Position numbers and translations under genes: made by a program. Under the pieces are notes generated by a model. That model did no database searches. It was not told where the DNA came from and saw only the letters and a program-made list of their open reading frames with translations. Below are positions 52,370-61,177 of a stretch of DNA of 64,000 nt, in pieces. Origin of the DNA: Streptomyces nitrosporeus (GTDB lineage: Bacteria > Actinomycetota > Actinomycetes > Streptomycetales > Streptomycetaceae); the NCBI RefSeq assembly GCF_008704555.1, contig NZ_CP023702.1, positions 4,812,001 through 4,876,000 of the forward strand. Reading direction: 5' to 3'. Each line of letters opens with the position of its first letter. The stretch's first letter is position 1.

Positions 52370-52401
52370 CGACACGAGAAGGACGCTGACAGTGATCAGT
52401 C
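52370..52401 (+). repeat. 32-bp repeat of a lipoprotein translation start, intact copy
   Basis: Identical to 50484-50515. Here it leads into the full-length lipoprotein gene at 52392. Confidence 0.9.
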
Positions 52402-53069
52402 GTAGGGGTGCGCGCCGGGGGCTTCTCGGCACGGTCGTGGCAGGCTGCCTGGTCCTCACCGCCGCCGGCTGCGGGGGAGAGGGCGACGCGGCGGAGAGGA
52501 AGACCACCGGCAGGACCGTGGCTGCCGGACAGCTCTGCGGAGGCGGCGCGGTGTCCGCGGAGGCGGCCGGGGCGCTGGAGGCGATCACCGGCTCGGACCG
52601 GTTCGAGGCCACGGGTGAGGAATCCACCGTCGCCGCCGCCGCGCGGGCGCTGACCGGCCGGGGCACCTCCTCCGCCGCCGGGAACGGTGACGTCTGCCGG
52701 ATCCACGCCCCCGAAGGCACCCCGGAAGACGAACTCCGCATCACCTGGCAGCTGTCCGACAGCGCCCTCGAAGCCACCCCGGCCCCGAAGTTTACCGTGC
52801 TGGAGATGGGGGAGCGGACCCTCGCCGCGCCGGACAGCGCGTACATCACGTTCGCCTGCCGGAGCGGGAAGCTGCCCGGTGCCGACCCGGACCGCATCGA
52901 GATCGGCGTCGAGCACGGAGGTATGCCCAGGGAACCCGAGGGCGACACCGGGGCACTGGAGGACGCCCATGTGGCCGTGGCCCACTCCTTCGCGCTGGCC
53001 ATGGCGAAGGAACTGGGCTGCGGGAAGGACGGAGGGCTCCCGGCCCGGCCGTCCCTGGACCCGGCATGA
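52392..53069 (+). CDS. Four-cysteine lipoprotein, full-length relative of the truncated remnant
   Basis: The 225-residue precursor has a GTG start and signal RRGLLGTVVAGCLVLTAAGCGG with lipobox TAAGC. The family cysteines are QLCGG, DVCRI, TFACR and LGCGK, with the KELGC...GLPA ending shared with the other members. It is the last gene of the left lipoprotein array. It is followed by a strong terminator and, on the other strand, by tRNA-Cys. Confidence 0.88.
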   Translation: MISRRGARRGLLGTVVAGCLVLTAAGCGGEGDAAERKTTGRTVAAGQLCGGGAVSAEAAGALEAITGSDRFEATGEESTVAAAARALTGRGTSSAAGNGDVCRIHAPEGTPEDELRITWQLSDSALEATPAPKFTVLEMGERTLAAPDSAYITFACRSGKLPGADPDRIEIGVEHGGMPREPEGDTGALEDAHVAVAHSFALAMAKELGCGKDGGLPARPSLDPA

Positions 53070-53082
53070 CCCGTGACACACG

Positions 53083-53116
53083 GGAAGGCCGCCCCGCATC
53101 ATGGGGGCGGCCTTCC
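53083..53116. terminator. Terminator between lipoprotein array and tRNA-Cys
   Basis: 13-bp perfect arms (GGAAGGCCGCCCC and complement) have an 8-base loop and are followed by TCCT. Confidence 0.85.
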
Positions 53117-53119
53117 TCC

Positions 53120-53194
53120 TGGAGACCGTGACCGGATTCGAACCGGTGTAACTCGAGTTGCAGTCGAGCCCCTGAGCCTCTCGGGCACACGGTC
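53120..53194 (-). tRNA. tRNA-Cys (GCA)
   Basis: On the minus strand the acceptor GACCGTG pairs with CACGGTC. The anticodon arm CTCGA-CTGCAAC-TCGAG reads GCA, and the T arm is ACCGG-TTCGAAT-CCGGT. The discriminator base is T, the identity base of cysteine tRNA, and CCA is encoded. Total 75 bases. Its 3' end faces the lipoprotein array. Confidence 0.96.
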
Positions 53195-53393
53195 AGGCGG
53201 TGTGTTCCTGTGCTCATGACCGTACGGCCGTGCCGTGACCGCCCTCAAGGGGTTCCCTGGGCCCGCAACACGACTGCCATACGGCGTTCACGTCCCGGCC
53301 GGACGCGGGGGCGCGGACCTACGGCCGAGGACCGAACCGGAGTCCTCCCACCGACAGGTCCCATATGCGGTTTCGACCCTTACCCTTGACGCC

Positions 53394-54893
53394 ATGAGTG
53401 CCCTGGAACCACGTGACGCCGACGTCACCCCCGATCCCGTCGCCGGCGTCACCGGCCCCACCGCCGTTCCCGCCGCGCGCACCGCGCCCGCCCCGTCCGA
53501 GGGCGTGCTGGGGCCGACGTACCGGGCACTCAGCGTCGGCATCGTCTCCGTCGTGCTGCTCATCGCCTTCGAGGCGACCGCCGTCGGCACGGCGATGCCG
53601 GTCGCGGCCCGGGAACTGCACGGCATCCCGCTGTACGCGTTCGCCTTCTCCGCCTACTTCACCACCAGCCTCTTCGCCATGGTGCTGTCCGGGCAGTGGG
53701 CCGACCGGAGCGGTCCGCTCGCGCCCCTGGCCTCGGGCATCGGGGCGTTCGGGGCCGGCCTGCTGCTGTCGGGGACGGCGGGCGGCATGTGGATGTTCAT
53801 CCTGGGACGCGCCGTCCAGGGCATAGGCGGCGGCCTCGTCATCGTGGCGCTGTACGTCGTCATCAGCCGGGCCTACCCGGAGCGGATCCGGCCCGCGATC
53901 ATGGCCGCGTTCTCGGCCGCGTGGATCGTCCCGTCCGTCGTCGGACCGCTCGCCGCCGGTACGGTCACCGAACACCTCGGGTGGCGCTGGGTTTTCGTCG
54001 GCATCCCCGTCCTCATCCTGCTCCCGCTCGGCCTCGCGCTGCCCGCGATCCGGCGGATGGCCTCCGGCCCGGCCGACACGGCGGCCGCCGCCGAACCCTT
54101 CGACCGGCGGCGCCTCCGGCTCGCCCTCGGGATCTCGCTGGGTGCCGGGCTGCTCCAGTACGCGGGCCAGGAGCTGCGCTGGCTCTCGCTGCTGCCGGCC
54201 GCCGTCGGGGCCGCCCTCCTCGTGCCCGCCGTGCTCGGACTGCTGCCCCCGGGCACCGTACGGGCCGCGCGCGGACTGCCCGCGGTGATCCTGCTGCGCG
54301 GGGTGGCGGCCGGCTCGTTCATCGCCGCGGAGTCGTTCGTCCCGCTGATGCTGGTCACCCAGCGCGGGCTCTCCCCGACCATGGCCGGGCTGTCGCTGGC
54401 CGCCGGCGGACTGACCTGGGCGCTCGGCTCGTACGTCCTGGCCCGGCCGCGTCTGGAGCGCCACCGGGAGTCCCTGATGACCGGCGGCATGGTGCTGGTG
54501 GCCCTGGCACTCGTGGCCGCGCCCGCCGTGCTCGTCGAGGCGGTACCGGTGTGGACCCTGGCCGCCGTCTGGGGCGTCGGCTGCTTCGGCATGGGCATGG
54601 TGATCGCCTCGACGAGCGTCCTGCTGCTCAAGCTGTCCGCCCCCGAGGAGGCGGGCGGCAACTCCGCCGCCCTGCAGATCTCGGACGGCCTGGCCAACGT
54701 CCTGCTGCTCACCGGCAGCGGGGCGGCCTTCGCCGCGCTCGGCGGCGGCACGCTGGGCGCCGCCGCCCACGGAACGGCGGCGGGCGGCGCGACCGGGGCG
54801 CACCCCGGGGCCTTCGCCGCGGTGTTCCTGCCGATGGCGGCGGTGGCACTGGCGGGAGTGTGGGTGGCGACCCGGGTGCGGACGAAGGCCTGA
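53394..54893 (+). CDS. MFS transporter
   Basis: The 499-residue protein has about 14 hydrophobic helices and a DHA2-like layout. The N-terminal tail is disordered, helix 1 contains FEATAVGTAMPVAARELHG, motif A is GQWADRSGPLAPL, and a further motif is LGWRWVFVGIPVLI. It is probably a proton-driven exporter; the substrate is unknown. The ATG at 53394 is chosen because the upstream frame is unlikely to be coding. The gene's 3' end (RVRTKA) begins a degenerate tandem repeat that continues past the stop. Confidence 0.9.
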   Translation: MSALEPRDADVTPDPVAGVTGPTAVPAARTAPAPSEGVLGPTYRALSVGIVSVVLLIAFEATAVGTAMPVAARELHGIPLYAFAFSAYFTTSLFAMVLSGQWADRSGPLAPLASGIGAFGAGLLLSGTAGGMWMFILGRAVQGIGGGLVIVALYVVISRAYPERIRPAIMAAFSAAWIVPSVVGPLAAGTVTEHLGWRWVFVGIPVLILLPLGLALPAIRRMASGPADTAAAAEPFDRRRLRLALGISLGAGLLQYAGQELRWLSLLPAAVGAALLVPAVLGLLPPGTVRAARGLPAVILLRGVAAGSFIAAESFVPLMLVTQRGLSPTMAGLSLAAGGLTWALGSYVLARPRLERHRESLMTGGMVLVALALVAAPAVLVEAVPVWTLAAVWGVGCFGMGMVIASTSVLLLKLSAPEEAGGNSAALQISDGLANVLLLTGSGAAFAALGGGTLGAAAHGTAAGGATGAHPGAFAAVFLPMAAVALAGVWVATRVRTKA

Positions 54894-55070
54894 CGCGCCC
54901 GGAGATCCGCCGGGTGCGAACGGAGCGGCCCGACACGGCCTGGGGCCCGCCGGGTGCGGACGAAGGTCTGACGCGCCCTGGGATCCGCCGGCGGACGGAG
55001 CGGCCCGACGCGCCCCGGCACCCGCCGGGCGCGGACGAAGGCCCGGCGCGCCCGGTTCCCGCCGGGCGGG
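54870..55070 (+). repeat. Degenerate GC-rich tandem repeat at the 3' end of the MFS gene
   Basis: About five imperfect units of 36-40 bases (GGGTGCGGACGAAGG..CTGACGCGCCC..CCGCC alternating with GGACGGAGCGGCCCGACGCG) start inside the last codons of the MFS gene and fill most of the gap before the helicase gene. Confidence 0.75.
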
Positions 55071-55305
55071 GCCGCCGCCACCGGTCGGGCGCCCAGCCCG
55101 CGAGGCCGGCCCCGCGTTGTGAACAGGGTCTCACCGTGGCCGGACCGGCCCCCGTTCGTACGAGGTCGTGCCCCGCCCGCCGGTAGGGTGGCCCGGTTGT
55201 CATATCGCGCCCGGGTCCGTCCAGGCCCGTGCCGCGTCACGTCCGGGCCCGTCCCGGCCCGTGCGGACAGCGCCACACGTACCCGAGTGCCCCGAACCGG
55301 AGACC
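55071..55305. other. Remainder of intergenic region before the helicase
   Basis: GC-rich sequence with no recognised gene. It presumably carries the helicase promoter. The open frame upstream of the helicase GTG has no family similarity. Confidence 0.4.
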
Positions 55306-57087
55306 GTGACTACTACCGCCTCCCACCACCTCTCACCCGCCTTTCCCGGCCGCGCACCCTGGGGCACGGCCGGCAAGCTGCGCGCCTGGCAGCAGGGCGC
55401 CATGGAGAAGTACGTCCAGGAGCAGCCGCGCGACTTCCTCGCCGTCGCGACCCCCGGCGCCGGGAAGACCACCTTCGCGCTGACCCTCGCCTCATGGCTG
55501 CTGCACCACCACGTGGTGCAGCAGATCACCGTCGTGGCACCGACCGAGCACCTGAAGAAGCAGTGGGCCGAGGCAGCGGCCCGTATAGGCATCAAGCTGG
55601 ACCCCGAGTACAGCGCCGGGCCCGTGAGCAGGGAATACCACGGTGTCGCGGTCACCTACGCCGGGGTCGGCGTACGCCCGATGCTGCACCGCAACCGCTG
55701 CGAGCAGCGCAAGACGCTCGTCATCCTCGACGAGATCCACCACGCCGGTGACTCCAAGTCCTGGGGCGAGGCGTGCCAGGAGGCATTCGACCCGGCGACC
55801 CGGCGGCTCGCGCTCACCGGCACGCCGTTCCGGTCCGACACCAACCCGATCCCCTTCGTGGCGTACGAGGAGGGCAACGACGGCATCCGGCGCTCCTCCG
55901 CCGACTACACCTACGGGTACGGCAACGCACTCGCCGACGGCGTCGTCCGCCCCGTGATCTTCCTCAGCTACAGCGGCAACATGCGCTGGCGGACCAAGGC
56001 CGGCGACGAGGTCGCCGCCCGCCTCGGTGAGCCGATGACGAAGGACGCCATCGGGCAGGCCTGGCGCACCGCCCTCGCCCCGACCGGCGAGTGGATCCCC
56101 AATGTGCTGGCCGCCGCCGACAAGCGGCTGACCGAGGTGCGCAAGGGCATCCCCGACGCGGGCGGGCTGGTCATCGCGACGGACCAGGACTCGGCACGCG
56201 AGTACGCCAAGATCCTCAAGAGGATCACCGGTGACCGCCCCACCGTGGTCCTCTCCGACGAGAAGGCCGCGTCGAAGAAGATCGACACGTTCAGCCAGGA
56301 CGATTCCCGCTGGATGGTCGCGGTCCGGATGGTGTCGGAAGGTGTCGACGTGCCGCGCCTGGCCGTCGGCGTGTACGCCACCACCATCTCCACACCGCTC
56401 TTCTTCGCCCAGGCCGTCGGCCGTTTCGTACGGTCGCGGCGGCGCGGTGAGACGGCCTCCGTCTTCCTGCCCACCATCCCGATGCTGCTGGACTTCGCCA
56501 ACGAGATGGAGGTCGAGCGCGACCACGTGCTCGACAAGCCGAAGAAGGGCGGCGAGGAGGAGAACCCCTTCGCGGAGGAGGACCAGCTCCTCGCGGACGC
56601 GGAGAAGCTGGAGGACGAGGAGACCGAGGAGCAACTGCCCTTCGAGGCCCTGGAGTCCGACGCGGTCTTCGACCGGGTGCTGTACGACGGCGCCGAGTTC
56701 GGCATGCAGGCGCACCCCGGCAGCGAGGAGGAGCAGGACTACCTCGGCATCCCCGGGCTCCTCGAACCCGACCAGGTGCAGCTGCTCCTCCAGAAGCGGC
56801 AGACCCGGCAGATCGCGCACAGCCGCCAGAAGCCCGCGGCGGAGGCCGACCTCCTGGAGAAGCCGGCCGAGGCCCGGCCCGTGGTCACGCACAAGCAGCT
56901 GCTGGAGCTCCGCAAGCGGCTCAACACCATGGTCTCGGCGTACACCCACCAGAGCGGCAAGCCGCACGGCGTGATCCACACCGAGCTGCGCCGGGTGTGC
57001 GGAGGCCCGCCGAGCGCCGAGGCGACGGCCGGGCAGATCCAGGACCGGATCGCGAAGGTCCAGGAGTGGGCCACCCGGATGCGGTGA
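55306..57087 (+). CDS. DEAD/DEAH-box (SF2) helicase
   Basis: The 593-residue protein has motif I ATPGAGKTTFA, motif II VILDEIHHAGD, motif III LTGTPFRSD, a second RecA-like domain with MVSEGVDVPRLAVGVYATT, and motif VI QAVGRFVRSRRRGE. The C-terminal 200 residues are acidic then helical, without a known domain. It is close to the RadD/type III restriction-like helicases widely present in actinobacteria. It probably acts on DNA in repair; the role is unproven. The GTG at 55306 follows GGAG. It is convergent with the lipoprotein gene of module 2. Confidence 0.93.
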   Translation: MTTTASHHLSPAFPGRAPWGTAGKLRAWQQGAMEKYVQEQPRDFLAVATPGAGKTTFALTLASWLLHHHVVQQITVVAPTEHLKKQWAEAAARIGIKLDPEYSAGPVSREYHGVAVTYAGVGVRPMLHRNRCEQRKTLVILDEIHHAGDSKSWGEACQEAFDPATRRLALTGTPFRSDTNPIPFVAYEEGNDGIRRSSADYTYGYGNALADGVVRPVIFLSYSGNMRWRTKAGDEVAARLGEPMTKDAIGQAWRTALAPTGEWIPNVLAAADKRLTEVRKGIPDAGGLVIATDQDSAREYAKILKRITGDRPTVVLSDEKAASKKIDTFSQDDSRWMVAVRMVSEGVDVPRLAVGVYATTISTPLFFAQAVGRFVRSRRRGETASVFLPTIPMLLDFANEMEVERDHVLDKPKKGGEEENPFAEEDQLLADAEKLEDEETEEQLPFEALESDAVFDRVLYDGAEFGMQAHPGSEEEQDYLGIPGLLEPDQVQLLLQKRQTRQIAHSRQKPAAEADLLEKPAEARPVVTHKQLLELRKRLNTMVSAYTHQSGKPHGVIHTELRRVCGGPPSAEATAGQIQDRIAKVQEWATRMR

Positions 57088-57099
57088 GCCGGTGGCCGT

Positions 57100-57135
57100 G
57101 CGGCCCCGGTGCGTTTTGCCGCGCACCGGGGCCGC
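57100..57135. terminator. Bidirectional terminator
   Basis: The 14-bp perfect stem GCGGCCCCGGTGCG / CGCACCGGGGCCGC has an 8-base T-rich loop and sits between the convergent helicase and lipoprotein genes. Confidence 0.88.
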
Positions 57136-57139
57136 GCCG

Positions 57140-57787
57140 TCAACCGGCCAGGGCCTCGGGCACTTCGGCGGGCAGTTTCGCCTTCGCGGCGCAGCCGAGT
57201 TCCTCCGCCAAGGCGCGGGACACGTCGTTGAGGACGGCCATCCGGTCCTTGCCGCCGGCGTCGGCCTTCATCTTCCCTTTCGATGTGTACATGCTGGCCT
57301 TCACATAGCGGGTTCCGCCTTCGCTCCGCTTTGTGGGGCACTCGAAGAAGAGGGAAGCGGCGGTGTCACCCCCCACGGACGCGTACACCCCGAGCGGATA
57401 GAGCACCTGGCCGTGGTCCGGGTCCTTCGCTGCCTCCGACGGGTCCGGGTGGCTCTTGCGCGCGGTGAACCCGATCATCATCAGGGGTGTTCCGCTGTCG
57501 TCTCCCTCCAGGTACAGGCTGCATTCGTAGTCGGAGTCCGCGGAATCCTCCAGGCGCTTCGCGGCGGTCCCCGGCGACCATCTCCCCGGGTCCTCCAGCT
57601 CCGTGTACTTCTCCTGACCACCGATGCGCCGCAGGGCGGCCGCGCCCGCCGCGGACAGCGTTCCGCCGCAGACCTGGGACGCCGGAAGGGCCTCGGGGGC
57701 CTTGTCCGTACGGACGTCGTCGCAGGCGGTCAGGCCCATGGCGATCAGCAGCACTCCGGACGCGGCATGAAAGCGTTTCTTCCTCAT
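57140..57787 (-). CDS. Module 2 four-cysteine lipoprotein
   Basis: The 215-residue precursor has signal MRKKRFHAASGVLLIAMGLTAC with cysteine 22 as lipid site. The four family cysteines are QVCGG, YECSL, FFECP and LGCAA, and the ending AEELGC...KLPAEVP matches the left-hand array. It lies 57 bases after the module-2 large gene on the same strand, so the module order small-large-lipoprotein is the same as in module 1. It is presumably exposed at the cell surface. Confidence 0.88.
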   Translation of the reverse strand: MRKKRFHAASGVLLIAMGLTACDDVRTDKAPEALPASQVCGGTLSAAGAAALRRIGGQEKYTELEDPGRWSPGTAAKRLEDSADSDYECSLYLEGDDSGTPLMMIGFTARKSHPDPSEAAKDPDHGQVLYPLGVYASVGGDTAASLFFECPTKRSEGGTRYVKASMYTSKGKMKADAGGKDRMAVLNDVSRALAEELGCAAKAKLPAEVPEALAG

Positions 57788-57844
57788 CGGTTTCCCGTTC
57801 TTCGCAGGTGCGCGTGACAGATCGGCACGTGTCCGGCCTCTGGA

Positions 57845-60142
57845 TCAGTCCTTGTACGGCGCGCGCCCGCGGAAGTCGTTCTGAGCTGAACCGGTGCCGA
57901 GATAACCGCTCTTGATCTCTTCCACCCAGTTCTGCCGATCTCCCTCTTCCCGCATCTTCGGGTTGGCATCGGCATAGGCGCTGTATGCCTCCCCCAGCTG
58001 GTCCAGGCCCGCGTCGTAGAACTTCGCACTGGTCATCTGCGACTTCTCGGTGGCATCCTGTTCGGCGTCGCTGATGCTCTTGTCGACCTCATGCCCGATA
58101 AAGGTGTTCACCATGTCGCCGACGGTGTCCGCCGCCATGGGGGCGACCACCAGAGCCGCCGCCGTGGAGCCGGGCAGCGGGATCGCCGCGATGCCACCGC
58201 CGACCACCACGCCGGCACCGAGCTTGACCCAGTCCCCAGACCGGCCGAGAGACTTGTTGGCCTCCTCGGCGTCTGCCTTGTACGTGGTCTCCGCCTGTTG
58301 CACACGCGAGTGGTCCAGGATGCCCCTGGCCTCGGCCCCGGTGGTGAGAGCGTCGTGCGCCTTGTCGATGTTGGCGTCGCTCGTGGCCGGATAGGCGTCC
58401 AGCGCGCTCAGTGTGTACAGGTGCTGTGCCGCTGTGACCACCCCGTGCGAGGTCTCGTTCTGGCCCAGCACACTCAGGAAGTTGACGGCACCGTCGTTAC
58501 CGAAATTCGCCCGGCCCTGGTACTTCGCGGGGAAGGTGCCGTCGTCCTGCGCGTGGTCCCCGATGCCCGACAGGCTGTAGTCGATGTCGTCGATGTATGC
58601 GGCACCCATTTTGCCCAGGCTGTCGGCGAGCTCCGACTGTTCGTGCAGCATCTTGGGCCCGTCCTCGCCCCCGTAGAGGTAGGCCACCTGCTCCATGACA
58701 CCCGCCGTCGCCGCCGTCCGGTGGTCCCCGCTGCCGGGGATCATCGGGTCTTTGCCCGCCATCGGGTCAGCGTCGTACGCATAGCCGGTCGTCGCTGCTT
58801 CCAGGGCGTGACCCAGTGAGTCCTTACCGGCGTTGTTCTTGCCGTCACCGTCGAGGGTGGGGTCGGCGAGCCAGATGCGGTCCTTGGTCAGGTATGTGAG
58901 GTGATCGTTCACCTCGCCATCCTTGTCGACGGTGTCTCCCGCGCCCTCGGGCTGGGCGAAGAACTGCGTCGCGGCGTCCGGGTTGTGACCCAGGGCTTCC
59001 ATGAAACCGGTCATCGGGTCGCGGCCTCGGTCGTCCTTGCCGTAGAAGTTGAGGTCTCCCTGGTTCCAGTTGTTGACCCAGGGGCTCATGTCCTCGACAT
59101 TGCGTTCCTTGTCGTAGGCGATGAGCTTGTCACCGTAGGCATTGAGGAACTGGTCGTCGTAATCACCGAAGCGCATGAGGTTGCTCATGACGCCGAAGCC
59201 CGTCGGGTCGGTGGCGTCGTCGGTGCCCAGCCGGTCGGGACCCAACTTCACCATCTTCGCCTCCCAGTCCTCCATCTTGTCGCTGTCGGAGAGCGTGGCA
59301 GTGCCCAGTGCGATACCGAGGTTCTTCTGGAGTAGCTTCGCCTGCTCGAAGAACTTCGGGTCCCGCCCGAAGCCCTGGTACGGATCGGCGACTCCGGCGT
59401 AGAACTCGAGAACCTTCTTCGGCCCCACCTGGGTCGCGAACTGTTCAGCGAAGAGCGGGTTGTTCTTGTAGGAAGCCAGCGTGGTGTTGAGCGTATTGAG
59501 CTCGGTGAGCGTGACGTCATGCGGGTTCTTCTTCAGGATCTTCGCCGCCTCCTCGGCTTTCGCCACGGCCTCGGCTGCGGAGTCGCGATCCTTGTATTTT
59601 GCGCCGGAGAATCCCTGCTTGGCCTGATCCACCAGGAGATTGAGGACTTTTGCCGCTGATGTGTCGCTTTCCGTGGCATTCCTCAGAATGTTCTGGATCT
59701 CGTCCCGGAACGAGTCCACGTCCTGCTGGGTGTGCTCCGGCACCGTGGTGCCTTTCGCCGCCCGGTCGGGGTGGATGTTCATGGTGACGGTGAACGACCC
59801 CTCGCCCATGTCCCGTACGGTGAGGTTCTTCTGCAAGCCGCGTTCGATGGCGGCGTTGAGCTGGGTGCGATACCCGACGAGTTCACCGCGGGTGTCGGTG
59901 AGGATCTTCGTTATGGTATCGGCCTGGGTGTGGGCGTCGGTGAATTCACCGGCTGTCTTGTCCACGAAGGAGCGGGTCACGGTGGCGTTTTCGCCAGCCC
60001 AGTTCGCTTTGTCCGATTTCGCCTTCAGGTCGTTCTTGGCGTCGTCCTGGAGGACCTTCAGTTTGGTGACCATCTGACTCCAGTCGGTGATGGCCGAGTC
60101 CAGGTCGGAGAAGTTGGCGAAGCGCAGGGAGTCGAGATCCAT
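57845..60142 (-). CDS. Module 2 large helical protein (type VII-secreted type, function unknown)
   Basis: The 765-residue protein is homologous over its whole length to the 47089-49434 product: N-terminal helical hairpin with ADKANWAGENATVTRSF, middle motifs MRFGDYDDQFLNAYG, MEALGHNPDAATQFF, LGHALEAATTGYAYD and LADSLGKMGAAYIDDIDYSL. The Gly/Ala-rich hydrophobic segment GAGVVVGGGIAAIPLPGSTAAALVVAP is at about 655-685, and a charged C-terminal tail follows. It has no signal peptide. Its ATG shares one base with the stop of the small gene (TGATG), so the two proteins are made together. Confidence 0.87.
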   Translation of the reverse strand: MDLDSLRFANFSDLDSAITDWSQMVTKLKVLQDDAKNDLKAKSDKANWAGENATVTRSFVDKTAGEFTDAHTQADTITKILTDTRGELVGYRTQLNAAIERGLQKNLTVRDMGEGSFTVTMNIHPDRAAKGTTVPEHTQQDVDSFRDEIQNILRNATESDTSAAKVLNLLVDQAKQGFSGAKYKDRDSAAEAVAKAEEAAKILKKNPHDVTLTELNTLNTTLASYKNNPLFAEQFATQVGPKKVLEFYAGVADPYQGFGRDPKFFEQAKLLQKNLGIALGTATLSDSDKMEDWEAKMVKLGPDRLGTDDATDPTGFGVMSNLMRFGDYDDQFLNAYGDKLIAYDKERNVEDMSPWVNNWNQGDLNFYGKDDRGRDPMTGFMEALGHNPDAATQFFAQPEGAGDTVDKDGEVNDHLTYLTKDRIWLADPTLDGDGKNNAGKDSLGHALEAATTGYAYDADPMAGKDPMIPGSGDHRTAATAGVMEQVAYLYGGEDGPKMLHEQSELADSLGKMGAAYIDDIDYSLSGIGDHAQDDGTFPAKYQGRANFGNDGAVNFLSVLGQNETSHGVVTAAQHLYTLSALDAYPATSDANIDKAHDALTTGAEARGILDHSRVQQAETTYKADAEEANKSLGRSGDWVKLGAGVVVGGGIAAIPLPGSTAAALVVAPMAADTVGDMVNTFIGHEVDKSISDAEQDATEKSQMTSAKFYDAGLDQLGEAYSAYADANPKMREEGDRQNWVEEIKSGYLGTGSAQNDFRGRAPYKD

Positions 60143-60591
60143 CAGGAACCGGCCCTCTCGTCGAAGCCCTTGTCGAGCGTGTCGATGCCGCTGATGACCG
60201 TGCTGATATAGACCTCGTCGCCGGCGTGGGCGCCCTTGGTGAAGTCGAGATGGTTCGATATGTGGGCACAGGCGTCCAGGAGAGAGCGGACCTGGTCGAT
60301 CCAGCGCGAAGCGACATGATCGAGTGCCGCTCCCAGTGCGAACGTCTCCGATGTGAGGCCACTGGCGGCCTTCTGGGTGGAGGCCCGGGCGTGGTCGCCG
60401 GTCTTCTCGAGGTCCCCGTATAACAGGAACGCGGCGTTGCCGATCTCCGCCAGGTCCTTCTGGTTTACTTTCAGGTCGCCCTGGGGAGGCGGCCCGCCAC
60501 CCGCTTCGGGCGGCAGCTGATTCAACCGCATCCGAGTCGCACGCCTCTCCGCGGCATCAGACTTCAGCTGCTCCCATTCGTCCCACGCCAT
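60142..60591 (-). CDS. Module 2 small protein (WXG100-like partner), with TTA codon
   Basis: The 149-residue helical protein is MAWDEWEQLKSDAAERRATRMRLNQLPPEAGGG..., then VNQKDLAEIGNAAFLLYGDLEKTGDHARAST and HISNHLDFTKGAHAGDE. It matches the module 1 small protein in every block. The codon at 60421-60423 on the complementary strand is TTA (second Leu of AAFLLYG), so translation should need bldA tRNA. The ATG is preceded by GGGGAAGG nine bases upstream. It is the first gene of the module 2 operon. Confidence 0.88.
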   Translation of the reverse strand: MAWDEWEQLKSDAAERRATRMRLNQLPPEAGGGPPPQGDLKVNQKDLAEIGNAAFLLYGDLEKTGDHARASTQKAASGLTSETFALGAALDHVASRWIDQVRSLLDACAHISNHLDFTKGAHAGDEVYISTVISGIDTLDKGFDERAGS

Positions 60592-61177
60592 CGGCGGTTA
60601 CCTTCCCCGTAGTCCGCGTATTTCTCGTACGTCTCTCTTGCGATTGGAATACGACATGCCAACTTACCAACTCCTGAAGGTAGTTACCGCAGGAGTGGAC
60701 CCGGAATCCAATGATCGGCCGTGAAGGGTGTGTGCCGGTGTGCCGGGGCGCGCGTGTGCGGGCGCGAGGTGCGCCGTCGCCGGTTTCGGCGGATGGGGGC
60801 GGGGCGGGAGGAAGAACTTTTCGGCGCGGCGCACGGGCGGCTCCCCGCCCGGCGGGCGGGCGGTGTCAAGGCTGCCGGGGACGTCGTCCGACAGGGACGC
60901 GCGTAGATGTTCGCTTTCCGGACGGTATCCCGCTGACCGGCGGTTATCGTCCGGCGTCAACACGGAGTTCCGTCGCGGGACCGGATTCTGGACGAGGGCT
61001 TCCGCTGAGCGGACTCGCTCGCTAACCTCCCCGAAACATGAACGCCCCGTGGCAATGTGGCCTCGGAGCGCATCCGGTGCCATGGCCAGTCGGGGGCCTC
61101 TCGGTGCGTCGCCGCTGGGACCGGCGTCGTCATCTCGCAGAGATCCGCCCCCCTCACCAGAAGAGGGAGAGGGCGTC
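60592..61177. other. Intergenic region between module 2 and the IclR regulator
   Basis: This divergent promoter region of 586 bases has no convincing gene. ACTCCTG / CAGGAGT (60670-60696) is a 7-bp inverted repeat 79-105 bases before the module-2 start and may be an operator. Long open frames on both strands here look like high-GC shadows. Confidence 0.45.

Noticed and set aside
53120..53194. tRNA-Cys as attachment site of an island carrying the lipoprotein array
   Set aside because: No copy of the tRNA 3' end was seen near 46.4 kb or 61 kb, and no integrase gene is in the window.
60664..61083. Minus-strand 139-codon frame upstream of module 2
   Set aside because: It lacks a ribosome site and recognisable domain, and its composition fits a shadow frame.
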